Source: Streptomyces beigongshangae (GTDB lineage: Bacteria > Actinomycetota > Actinomycetes > Streptomycetales > Streptomycetaceae). From it: 50,048 bases of DNA. A program made the position numbers and the translations under genes. The notes under the pieces were generated by a model that did not search any database, was not told where the DNA came from, and was given only the letters and a program-made list of their open reading frames with translations. How positions within the stretch are numbered: the stretch's first letter is position 1; the number at the start of each line of letters is the position of its first letter. Positions 1-7,879 of this stretch are shown in pieces. The stretch lies in NCBI RefSeq assembly GCF_019710745.1, contig NZ_JAHKJW010000027.1, positions 65,112 through 115,159 of the forward strand. Direction: 5' to 3'.

Positions 1-1373
1 CAGGGACCATCCCCGCGGGTGCGGGGAGCACCGGGCAGCCGCCAGTCCCCGCAGGTCAACATCGGGACCATCCCCGCGGGTGCGGGGAGCACACCAAGAC
101 GTACACGGCCACCGCGGCGTTGCGGGGACCATCCCCGCGGGTGCGGGGAGCACGTGATGCCCCACCGGTTCGTCCGCCGCCGGGCGGGACCATCCCCGCG
201 GGTGCGGGGAGCACACCTGGGACAGGGTGGCGACACGCCTGGGGCGGGGACCATCCCCGCGGGTGCGGGGAGCACGTGATGCCCCACCGGTTCGTCCGCC
301 GCCGGGCGGGACCATCCCCGCGGGTGCGGGGAGCACACCTGGGACAGGGTGGCGACACGCCTGGGGCGGGGACCATCCCCGCGGGTGCGGGGAGCACGCC
401 ACCGACTTCCGGTCGGTGTACGGCACGGAGGGACCATCCCCGCGGGTGCGGGGAGCACGTCGAGAGTGAGACGCCCCGCCGTGGTGACCAGGGACCATCC
501 CCGCGGGTGCGGGGAGCACTGGTGCCTGGCCTCCGGCGCAGTCTTCGACACGGGACCATCCCCGCGGGTGCGGGGAGCACGACTTCCGGTTCTTCCAGCC
601 GGAGATGTCGGTGGGACCATCCCCGCGGGTGCGGGGAGCACGGCGTGCCGTAGTTCTGGCTCCACAGGATGGTGGGACCATCCCCGCGGGTGCGGGGAGC
701 ACTTCACCATCGGAGCCCGCTCGGACACCAGATCGGGACCATCCCCGCGGGTGCGGGGAGTACGCCGATTCGAGGTCGGTCTCGTTCTCCCCGTGGGGAC
801 CATCCCCGCGGGTGCGGGGAGCACCCCGGCTCGCTGGGGGTGAACTCGCAGGCCCGGGGACCATCCCCGCGGGTGCGGGGAGCACGTGATCTGTGTCCTG
901 GCCGGCTGCATGACGATGGGACCATCCCCACGGGTGCGGGGAGCACGCTCGTCTTGGCGATGAGAGCCCGCCCGAGCGGGGACCATCCCCGCGGGTGCGG
1001 GGAGCACCGAAGTAGCGAGTGAAGCCCTCTTGAGCCCTTGGGACCATCCCCGCGGGTGCGGGGAGCACTAGCTACCCAAGTTCCCGCAGTGCCCATTGAT
1101 GGGACCATCCCCGCGGGTGCGGGGAGCACCCGGGCGGCTTCCTCGCGGGCCTGGATCTGCTGGGACCATCCCCGCGGGTGCGGGGAGCACCGTCCAACAA
1201 GTCCGAGGCTGAGCGGGCCCGCGGGACCATCCCCGCGGGTGCGGGGAGCACGGCTCCGGTGTCCTTGGTCAGTTCCGGGAGTGGGGACCATCCCCGCGGG
1301 TGCGGGGAGCACGACACCGTCCTCCTGCCCGAGTCCCTGGAGCGGGGACCATCCCCGCGGGTGCGGGGAGCAC
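1..1373 (-). CRISPR. CRISPR array 1, type I-E, 23 repeats and 22 spacers
   Basis: Twenty-three 29-bp repeats start at 3, 64, 125 and so on to 1345 at an unbroken 61-bp period, so every spacer is 32 bp. On the minus strand the repeat begins GTGCTCCCCGCACC and ends GGGGATGGTCCC, a type I-E repeat with a CCCCGC/GCGGGG stem. Only two repeats differ: the one at 735 (a substitution in the GAGCAC end) and the one at 918 (A for G in the stem). The leader is on the right (1374-1460), next to cas2, so the array is transcribed leftwards and its newest spacers are at the right. No degenerate end repeat is seen at the left, so the array probably continues outside the window. Spacers 3-4 are repeated as spacers 5-6. 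Confidence 0.98.
125..368. repeat. 122-bp tandem duplication inside CRISPR array 1
   Basis: Bases 125-246 (two repeat-spacer units) are repeated exactly as 247-368. Spacers 154-185 and 215-246 therefore occur twice, in the same order. This is expected from recombination between identical repeats rather than from independent acquisition. Confidence 0.95.
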
Positions 1374-1460
1374 ACTTGGTGACCTGCAGCTTCGTTACGG
1401 CAAGAGGCCCATTTTTAGTAGTTTCACAGAATCCGACATAACGCCCATTTCTACGCTTCC
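1374..1460 (-). promoter_or_regulatory. Leader of CRISPR array 1
   Basis: This stretch between the cas2 stop codon and the first repeat is clearly more AT-rich than the flanking DNA (for example around 1417-1433). Read on the minus strand it ends in GCAGGTCACCAAGT directly before the first repeat. The GCAGGT hexamer lies at the same 14-nt distance as in the other two arrays, which marks it as a leader-proximal adaptation element. It should also hold the array promoter, but I cannot point to a convincing -10/-35 pair. Confidence 0.75.
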
Positions 1461-1808
1461 CTAACTTCCGTATCGACGTCGTTTGGACGCTTTGCTCCAG
1501 CCTTTTTTCGGCGCGGCCGAGCTGGGCGTGCTTTGGGCGTTCGGGCGGCGGATCAGGGTCAGTCCCTCGTGGTCGACCGGGTGCCAGGCGTGGTCGTGAG
1601 TTTGGAAGATGAAGCCCTGTTCGTTGTTGGCCGTGTGGGCCAGGAGGGCCCGACCCTGGTTGGCGTACTGCTGGACCTCGTCCCACAGCAGGTCGCGGAT
1701 GCGGGCGGACGGGTTGCCGATGAAGACGCCAGCGGAGATTTCGAGCAGCCAGCGGGTGAGGAATCCCCGTAGGCCGGCGGGGCAGTTGGTGAGGACGATG
1801 ACGGTCAC
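1461..1808 (-). CDS. cas2: CRISPR-associated endoribonuclease Cas2e
   Basis: The 115-residue product matches Cas2 of type I-E systems: it opens VTVIVLTNCPAGLRG and has RWLLEISAGVFIGN and GFIFQTHDH blocks that line up with the ferredoxin fold of E. coli Cas2e. Cas2 dimerises between two Cas1 dimers to form the spacer integrase. The GTG start at 1808 overlaps the cas1 stop as GTGA, so translation is coupled. The C-terminal tail (about 25 residues, rich in Lys, Arg and Ser) is longer than in E. coli (94 residues). It is the last cas gene and is followed directly by the leader of array 1. Confidence 0.95.
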   Translation of the reverse strand: MTVIVLTNCPAGLRGFLTRWLLEISAGVFIGNPSARIRDLLWDEVQQYANQGRALLAHTANNEQGFIFQTHDHAWHPVDHEGLTLIRRPNAQSTPSSAAPKKGWSKASKRRRYGS

Positions 1809-2812
1809 CAGGTCGTCTCCGTATCGCCGTATCCCAGGTGCCCGCCGAACTCGTCCTGATCCTGGAAGTTGCCTGCGTAGTTGCGGCCTGCGGCGACTTT
1901 GTGATCGCCGTCGCTCTGGAGCGTGACGATGTCGCGGTCGTCCTCGCGGGCCGCGGCTGGCGACGCCTCGGGCAGTAGCAGGTGCTTGATGTCGTTCACG
2001 CAGCGGTCCAGCAGGGACAGTTCGTTGATACGGTCCCGCAGCGCCCGGCGGGTACGTGGACCGGTGTCCTCCTCGTCCTGTGCGGCGACATCGAAGGCTA
2101 CGGGGGTGCCGATCTCGGTCTTGTACAGGTCGGCAATGTCCAAAACGAAGGACAGTTCGTGGCCGGAGTGCACGAATCCGAGGGCGGGGCTGCAGCCGAG
2201 GGAGGTCACGACGGCGTGGGCGATGCCGTACATGCACTGGGCGGCGGCGGTGATGGCCTGGTTGACCGGGTCGCCGCTGCCGAAGTCGCCGGGGGTGTAA
2301 CGGCGGCCGCGCCAGGGGACACCGGTGCGGGCGGACTGGGTTCGGTAGCAGTCCTTGACCCGGCGGCCTTCGCGACCGAGGAGTTCTTGGCGGGTGAGGC
2401 CGGCGGGATCCTCGTCGGGGAAGCGCAGGCGGTACATGGCGCGGGCGACAGCGAGCCGGTTGCGGGTGTTGGCCCATTGCACGGCTTGGGCCTCGGCAAG
2501 GGCGGAGGAGCGGGTCAGGGCGCGGCCGCCGGCGTAGTAGCGCACGCCGTGTTCTCCCACCCAGCACACGGTGGCGCCGGTTTCTCCCAGGACGCTCATC
2601 GCCTGGTGGGTGATGCGGGTTCCGGGGCCCAGGAGGAGGGTGCCGATGGTCGCCGAGGGAATGTGGGTGGTGCCTTCGGCGTCCTCTGCGGTGATGGCGT
2701 TGGCGTCGCGGTGGACGGTGCAGCGTTCGAGGTAGATGAAGGACAGCCGCTTTGCGGTGCGGGTGAGCTGGCGGGGGCTGGCCGCGGGGCGTCGGGAGAT
2801 GGTGGTCATCAC
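1805..2812 (-). CDS. cas1: CRISPR-associated integrase Cas1e
   Basis: The 335-residue product is type I-E Cas1, the metal-dependent integrase that joins prespacers to the leader-repeat junction together with Cas2. The expected metal ligands are present: Glu148 (in LLGREGRRVKD), His215 (in GFVHSGH) and Asp225/Asp228 (in LDIADLYKTE). The conserved WRGRRYTPGDF and NQAITAAAQCMYG blocks follow the family order. The start is GTG at 2812, immediately followed by ATG at 2809; either is possible. It lies 1 nt after the cas6e stop codon and overlaps cas2 by 4 nt, so it belongs to the long cas operon. Confidence 0.97.
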   Translation of the reverse strand: MMTTISRRPAASPRQLTRTAKRLSFIYLERCTVHRDANAITAEDAEGTTHIPSATIGTLLLGPGTRITHQAMSVLGETGATVCWVGEHGVRYYAGGRALTRSSALAEAQAVQWANTRNRLAVARAMYRLRFPDEDPAGLTRQELLGREGRRVKDCYRTQSARTGVPWRGRRYTPGDFGSGDPVNQAITAAAQCMYGIAHAVVTSLGCSPALGFVHSGHELSFVLDIADLYKTEIGTPVAFDVAAQDEEDTGPRTRRALRDRINELSLLDRCVNDIKHLLLPEASPAAAREDDRDIVTLQSDGDHKVAAGRNYAGNFQDQDEFGGHLGYGDTETTW

Positions 2813-2813
2813 G

Positions 2814-3587
2814 TCATCCGGTGGCGGGCGCGAGGGTGAGCAGGCCGCATCCGTAAGCCTTGGCCTTGCCGATGCCTTGGGTCAGAGTTCGGCGCATGAG
2901 TTGGGGGTCGGTGACTTCGAGCTGGCCGTCGAAGGTGACGGTGACGAGACTGATCGGCTGTTTGGGACGGCCGCCTGTGGGGGGGCGGGTCTTGTCGAAG
3001 GCGAGGGCCCGCTTGTCGTTGACGGTGAGGTGGTAGCGGTCGCCGTGGTGGGCGTGTCCGTGGTGGGTGGTGCCGTCCGGCAGGAGGCGCTGGTTGTCAG
3101 GTTTTTGCGTGATGCGGAAACCGCAGCGTTCCTGGCGCTTCAGTAGCCAGCTCATCTGGTGGACGGGGGTGATGTGGGCGGTGCGTTTGGTGGGTTCGTC
3201 GTCCTTGCGGCGGATGTGGTGCACGGGGTTCGCGGTCAGCCGGAACGCCCACTGGTCACCGGCGGCGAGCCGGTCCAGGAACGGGGTGTAGGGGCGGCTG
3301 TGCCAGCCTGGTGAGGCGGGATCGGAGGCGGCTGCTGCGGGCCATCCGGCTTGTTCGACCAGGTGGGTCAGGTCGGGCTGGTGAGGGCTGACGAGGTAGA
3401 GCATGACCTCGGCCCGTGCGGTGCGGTCCAGGCGCCACAGCACGCGCGGTGCGTCGGGTGCGGGTGTGTCGGTGGGCAGCAGTGTGGGGAAGGACGACAT
3501 CACGGCCGCGTGCATGGCCTGTGGGGAGGACAGCAGGCGGCGGGCGCCGGGGCGCGCGGTGTTCACGCGGAAGCGGGTGAGGAACAT
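2814..3587 (-). CDS. cas6e: CRISPR RNA endonuclease Cas6e
   Basis: The 257-residue protein is Cas6e (CasE/Cse3), which cuts pre-crRNA in each repeat and stays bound to the 3' hairpin of the crRNA in Cascade. It begins with MFLTRFRVN and has His26 in the conserved PQAMHAAVM helix, the likely catalytic histidine. It ends with the glycine-rich GIGKAKAYGCGLLTLAP loop typical of the second RAMP domain. It is longer than the E. coli protein (199 residues), mainly through a central insert around residues 85-110. The ATG overlaps the cas5e TGA by one base (TGATG). Confidence 0.96.
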   Translation of the reverse strand: MFLTRFRVNTARPGARRLLSSPQAMHAAVMSSFPTLLPTDTPAPDAPRVLWRLDRTARAEVMLYLVSPHQPDLTHLVEQAGWPAAAASDPASPGWHSRPYTPFLDRLAAGDQWAFRLTANPVHHIRRKDDEPTKRTAHITPVHQMSWLLKRQERCGFRITQKPDNQRLLPDGTTHHGHAHHGDRYHLTVNDKRALAFDKTRPPTGGRPKQPISLVTVTFDGQLEVTDPQLMRRTLTQGIGKAKAYGCGLLTLAPATG

Positions 3588-4315
3588 CAGGCGCTCTTCT
3601 CCTCGTCCAGGGCATCGAAGGGGTCGTGACGGACCGGCTGCGGCCGGGCGAAGGGGTTGCGGACGCGGACGCGGTCGGTGACGACGGTGCGCAAGGCGTG
3701 GCGGCGGTGGGCCGCGGAGAAACTGAGCGGCTGGTCGCGCAGGGTGTCGGCGGCGCCCGTATCGCTGGGGTCGGCTTCGCGCAGGACGGTCAGTTCGATC
3801 TCGGCCAGGTCGCGGTGCGGGCGGGTATGCCAGGGGGAGGCCCGCCACGGCAGTGCACGCAGCGCGTCCATCACGCTGGCGTCGTCGCTCAGGCCGATCT
3901 CGACGGGAGCGGACGGCGGGCAGGAGCGGCGGCCCAGGAACGGCAGGTAGACCGGGTTTTGCAGTGCGGCGTGCAGCTGGGCGAGGAGGGCGTGGTCGCC
4001 TTCGAGAGCAGCGACGAAGACGGCGTCGGCGAGATAGAAGCGTTCGGACAGGGGCATGGACTTGCCGGTGACCGCGTGGTGGGCGGTGTGGAAGTCCCGT
4101 ACACGGGTGCCGGGCTGGTCGATGCGTACGCCGAAGTGCAGTGCGGTCAGGGGTTCGAGACGGGCATCGTCGCCGCGTTCGATACCGGCGGCCGCGGCGA
4201 GCATGCCGATGACGCCGCTCTTGGTGGGAGCGGACTCGGTGGTGCGGCGCGCGAAGCGGGCGGTGGCCCCCCAGGACTGCAGGGGTCCGGCGAGCTGGAG
4301 GGTGAGCACGCTCAT
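3587..4315 (-). CDS. cas5e: Cascade subunit Cas5e
   Basis: The 242-residue product is Cas5e (CasD), a RAMP protein that caps the 5' handle of the crRNA in Cascade. The N-terminal MSVLTLQLAGPLQSWG and RRTTESAPTKSGVIGMLAAAAG blocks are diagnostic for the family, as is YLPFLGRRSCPPSAPV further on. The ATG at 4315 overlaps the cas7e TGA (ATGA). The C-terminus (FARPQPVRHDPFDALDEEKSA) is acidic and probably flexible. Confidence 0.96.
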   Translation of the reverse strand: MSVLTLQLAGPLQSWGATARFARRTTESAPTKSGVIGMLAAAAGIERGDDARLEPLTALHFGVRIDQPGTRVRDFHTAHHAVTGKSMPLSERFYLADAVFVAALEGDHALLAQLHAALQNPVYLPFLGRRSCPPSAPVEIGLSDDASVMDALRALPWRASPWHTRPHRDLAEIELTVLREADPSDTGAADTLRDQPLSFSAAHRRHALRTVVTDRVRVRNPFARPQPVRHDPFDALDEEKSA

Positions 4316-5502
4316 GCGGGCTTCTCCAGGCGCTCGGCGACGGCTTTGCCGACAGCGGCGACGAGTTCCTCCAGGCGGCCCGCCTCGGTGCCGATCCCGG
4401 CCAGCGGCGTGGTGTTGGAGCCCACCCGCAGCACCCAGGTGGGGGCGCCCTTCTCCCCGTAGGCGCGCTCGATGTCGGGGATGTACGCGGCCAGACGCTC
4501 GGCCGCCTGACGGACGTGCCCACCCTGCTCTGCGCGTACGGGCTCTTCGAAAGCGGAGACGAAGCTGACCGGCCGGGTGGTGCGCAGCGTGACGATCACG
4601 GCGTCGGGCAGTGTGTGGTGCCCGAATGTGTTGATCTTCCCGGTGGGCAGGGAGGCGATGAATGCGTGGACGAAGGCTTCCACGGCCCGGCGGACCGGCT
4701 CGGTGAGCGGCTCGTCCTCGCGCAGGCCCTGGCCGAGGGTGGCGGCGAGCTGGTGCACGCCAAGGGCCGCGTAGCGGTAAAGGGTTGCGGAGTTGAAGTC
4801 GACGGTGCCGATCATGCCGGCGCCGGTCTCCTCGTCGGTGTTCTCGTCGTCGACGGCCGTGTAGTAGTCGGACTCGTTCTCCACGCGGTGGACGCTGATG
4901 GCGTGGGCGACCTGGACGGCAGCATCGACGTTGATGTCCGCGACGTCGGCGACCATGCGCCCGAACAAGGCGATGTCGACGGAGTGACGGGTGTCGGCGA
5001 TCTCCTTGGCCCGGTCCTTGTTCTTCTTGTCCTTCAAGAAGGCCGTGATGTCCGCAGCGCCCTCGACGGCCAGGCGGGCCAGGCCGTCCAGCTGACGGGA
5101 GCTGAGGAAGACCAGGTACTTCGCCTCCGGGGCGGGCGCGGGCTCTCCCTCCTTGGCCTGGTCGGCCTTTCGCTTGGGCACTTCCGTTTTCAGACCGGCG
5201 GCCTTGACTGCCTCATCCGCGAGCTGCAGCGCCGCCTCATCCTGCACGGACGGGTCCAGGGCGGTGATCCGGCCGGCGACCGCTTCCACGATCTTCTTGG
5301 TACGCACTCCGAGCTCGCTGGGGTCCAGCAGCTGCTCGTCACGGAAGTAGGTGCGGGTGGCACGCTTCCACGCCTGGCTGGAGACCCGGGCACGCGGCAC
5401 TCCCCCGTACACGGCGCTCTTCGGTGCGCCGGTGTCGTCGCGGTTGAGGTTGCTGGGCGGCACGGTCTGCAGGGCGTGCACGTCGAGGAAGATGCGGTTC
5501 AC
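4312..5502 (-). CDS. cas7e: Cascade backbone subunit Cas7e
   Basis: The 396-residue protein is Cas7e (CasC/Cse4), which polymerises along the crRNA as the Cascade backbone. The N-terminus FLDVHALQTVPPSNLNRDDTG and the block VPRARVSSQAWKRATR are typical of the family. A charged insert (about residues 110-140, Lys/Glu/Pro-rich) makes it slightly longer than E. coli CasC. I chose the GTG at 5502, which follows an AAGGA ribosome-binding site by 6 nt; the open frame extends further upstream but without family sequence. A 44-nt gap separates it from cse2, the longest gap in the operon. Confidence 0.96.
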   Translation of the reverse strand: MNRIFLDVHALQTVPPSNLNRDDTGAPKSAVYGGVPRARVSSQAWKRATRTYFRDEQLLDPSELGVRTKKIVEAVAGRITALDPSVQDEAALQLADEAVKAAGLKTEVPKRKADQAKEGEPAPAPEAKYLVFLSSRQLDGLARLAVEGAADITAFLKDKKNKDRAKEIADTRHSVDIALFGRMVADVADINVDAAVQVAHAISVHRVENESDYYTAVDDENTDEETGAGMIGTVDFNSATLYRYAALGVHQLAATLGQGLREDEPLTEPVRRAVEAFVHAFIASLPTGKINTFGHHTLPDAVIVTLRTTRPVSFVSAFEEPVRAEQGGHVRQAAERLAAYIPDIERAYGEKGAPTWVLRVGSNTTPLAGIGTEAGRLEELVAAVGKAVAERLEKPA

Positions 5503-5546
5503 GAGGCGTCCTTGTCGAAGTCCGTGGTATGGGTGACGGTGTCGGC

Positions 5547-6197
5547 TTACTGGCCTGAGCCGGAAGGCAGTTCGGTGGCAGCGGGTTTGTCGTGCCAGGC
5601 GTGAAAGGAACGGCCCCACTCGCGGCGGACCGTGTCCGCTCCGCCGGGCCACTGCCAGGTGTAGAGCTGCCCGGCGAGCAGGCCGTAGTCCAGGGCGATG
5701 TCCTGGCGGCGCAGCAGGACGACGATGTCGCGCAGCCGCTGGGACAGGGCTGTGAGGTCGGCAGCCGTGCCGGCGCGGATCAGACGCTTGCGCAGAGGTT
5801 CGTCGATCTCCCCGGGTTTCATCATCTGCCGCACCGCAGCGCCGAGCCCGCGGCTCTTGCCCGGCTGATCGCCCTGGTGCATGCCCTGCGGGCGGGACTG
5901 CTGGTGCAGCGCCCACAGGGTGAACGCCACGTGCAAAGCGTCCTCGGCGCGCACCAGTTCGTGTTCGCTCATGGGCCGGGCGCCGGCAGGGGGTTCGTGC
6001 AGGGGGCCGAGGTCGATCAGATCCCACAGGTCGGGCAGTTGCCCGGCCTCACGGCCCGCACCACGGCGCAGCCTGGCCAGAGCGGCTACCGCCTGGGACT
6101 GATCGGCGAGATAGCCGCGCTGCCATTGCCCGATACAAGTAGCAGCGAGACGGGCGATCTGCTTGCGAGGGGTGGCCAGTACGGTGTCGGTGCTCAT
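5547..6197 (-). CDS. cse2: Cascade small subunit Cse2
   Basis: The 216-residue, mostly helical product sits where CasB/Cse2 is expected, between cse1 and cas7e. It matches the family in ALARLRRGAGREAGQLPDLW and in the C-terminal block with DIALDYGLLAGQLYTWQ. Cse2 forms a dimer on the belly of Cascade and stabilises the displaced strand. The ATG at 6197 overlaps the cse1 TGA (ATGA), which favours this start over the longer open frame. It is longer than E. coli CasB (160 residues) because of an insert around residues 70-120. Confidence 0.94.
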   Translation of the reverse strand: MSTDTVLATPRKQIARLAATCIGQWQRGYLADQSQAVAALARLRRGAGREAGQLPDLWDLIDLGPLHEPPAGARPMSEHELVRAEDALHVAFTLWALHQQSRPQGMHQGDQPGKSRGLGAAVRQMMKPGEIDEPLRKRLIRAGTAADLTALSQRLRDIVVLLRRQDIALDYGLLAGQLYTWQWPGGADTVRREWGRSFHAWHDKPAATELPSGSGQ

Positions 6198-7879
6198 GCG
6201 GGTGCCTTCGGTGTGCTGTCGGGCGCCGGGACCGAATCCGGCGAATTGTCGGAAGAACCGGCCTGCCCCAGACCCTTGCGCAGAGCGGAGCGGAACCACT
6301 TGCCGGCAAGCGCGGAGTTGAGCCACTCGGCGCCCTTCTTCACGGCGACGACCCTGCCCTGCCAGGCCCCGTCACCTGCCTGCGCCATGAGCCGCTCCCC
6401 GAGAGCGTCGATGAGCGTGTACACCTGCCGCTGCCACTGGGTACGCCGCGGGTAGGGGTCATCGGCCTCGGCCAGATGCGCCAGCCAGGAACGGTAAGGG
6501 GACTCCAAGAGCCCGTAGGCGAGGTCACGCGCCGTGGCACGCGGCCCTTCGGTCTCGGTACCGGCAGCCCGGGCGAGGTTCGTGGCAAGGTCCCCCAGGG
6601 CGTTGACCGCGAGATCGGCGTCACCAACGGCTGCGATGGCCTGCTCGGCGTAACGCCTGTCGTGCTGGTGCAGCAGCACAACGGCCATGGAGACCTGGTC
6701 GTCGACGATCTCGTCGATGACCGACTGCTGCGTTCCGTACTTCGCACCGATCAGACGGGCCCGGATGAAAAACCCGCGCTCCAGTTCCCCTTCGGTCACC
6801 AGGCGGGCCACCCACTCCAGGACCGCCGGCTGGCGAAAGGCGGGCGCCTCCGCCGAGGAGGAGGCGACAGGCTGACTGGCGACCAGAGAGGCGATGCCCC
6901 GCCAGGCGGAACGCTCCGGGACGTGCTCGCGGGGCAGGTAAACGGGCGAGGTGCGCAGCTTCTTCTCCTGCGCCTGGCTGCGCCGCCAGGCCGTCATCGG
7001 CTCGCGGTGCTGCCGGTTGCGCGCGCTGAGCGGATCCCCGTAACCAAGGACCACGCCGTGCACACCCGTGGCGTCGAAATGCAGGCGCAACCGCCGCGTC
7101 TGCCACGTGTACAGATCCCGCACGCCGGTAGGCGCACGCTCGGCGCCACCGGGGCCGCACGGCGGCCTGCGCCACGCGGGAGCATCATCGCCATCAATCT
7201 GCGTATCGCCGGTGTCGGCGGCCACCAGATTCAGCAGCAACGTCTCACGCAAGGTGGCGCCTTCGACGAAGACGCCACCGAGGTTGCCGGCCCAGCCGAC
7301 CCCCAGCGGATACACCTTGCCGCCCTTGGCCCGTGCATCACCCTCCACGCCGGTCTTGATGCCGGAGGTGTCGTAGGCATGCGCGTGGACGACCCACCGG
7401 GCAGCCTCGGCGAACGTGAGCCGGTCCACGGTCGGCAACCGGGCGCTGAAGAACGGCTCGTTGTTGGGCACATCGGCCACGATCCGGTTCAGGGAGAACA
7501 CCTCACCCTTCGCCGTCTGCAGTCCTGCCGTCTGAAAGAACGGCACCTGGCCATCCAGCAGATCAAACCGCTCACGGTTGACGTCAAGGTAGGAATCCAC
7601 CGCGGCGAAGCACTGCGGCTCCTCCCACAGCTGCGCCCAGCCGTCGATGTCCTGCGGCCCCTCCAGTGCGTCGTGAGCAACGGCCAGCAAAAGACGCACC
7701 AGAGCAAACTCCTGCGTCGGCAAATCCCCGGCGATCCGCCGCAGATCACCGGCCTGCTCGAACACCTCGCGCAGCGACAGCTCATCCGCACGGCCGTTGC
7801 TGCGCAGGACCGGGATCCACGGCTGATCGGTCAGATCGAAAGACAGTGCGCCACCATTGTGAGGATCGTTCTCAGGCAC
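6194..7879 (-). CDS. cse1: Cascade large subunit Cse1
   Basis: The 561-residue protein is CasA/Cse1 (Cas8e), which reads the PAM, opens the target duplex and recruits Cas3. The start FDLTDQPWIPVLRSNG and the block LTFAEAARWVVHAHAYDTSG are strong family signatures. A probable PAM-contacting loop lies around GVGWAGNLGGVFVEG. The C-terminal helical bundle begins near residue 380, and a Ser/Pro-rich tail makes it longer than E. coli CasA (502 residues). The GTG at 7879 overlaps cas3 by 8 nt. Confidence 0.96.
   Translation of the reverse strand: MPENDPHNGGALSFDLTDQPWIPVLRSNGRADELSLREVFEQAGDLRRIAGDLPTQEFALVRLLLAVAHDALEGPQDIDGWAQLWEEPQCFAAVDSYLDVNRERFDLLDGQVPFFQTAGLQTAKGEVFSLNRIVADVPNNEPFFSARLPTVDRLTFAEAARWVVHAHAYDTSGIKTGVEGDARAKGGKVYPLGVGWAGNLGGVFVEGATLRETLLLNLVAADTGDTQIDGDDAPAWRRPPCGPGGAERAPTGVRDLYTWQTRRLRLHFDATGVHGVVLGYGDPLSARNRQHREPMTAWRRSQAQEKKLRTSPVYLPREHVPERSAWRGIASLVASQPVASSSAEAPAFRQPAVLEWVARLVTEGELERGFFIRARLIGAKYGTQQSVIDEIVDDQVSMAVVLLHQHDRRYAEQAIAAVGDADLAVNALGDLATNLARAAGTETEGPRATARDLAYGLLESPYRSWLAHLAEADDPYPRRTQWQRQVYTLIDALGERLMAQAGDGAWQGRVVAVKKGAEWLNSALAGKWFRSALRKGLGQAGSSDNSPDSVPAPDSTPKAPA

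Noticed and set aside
19..1441. Long open frames on both strands through array 1 (proteins full of SPRVRGA or GTIPAGAGST)
   Set aside because: They are translations of the 61-bp CRISPR unit, not genes. The same applies to frames through arrays 2 and 3.
1982..2839. 285-residue plus-strand frame over cas1
   Set aside because: It is the antisense shadow of cas1, rich in Gly/Ala/Val without family sequence.
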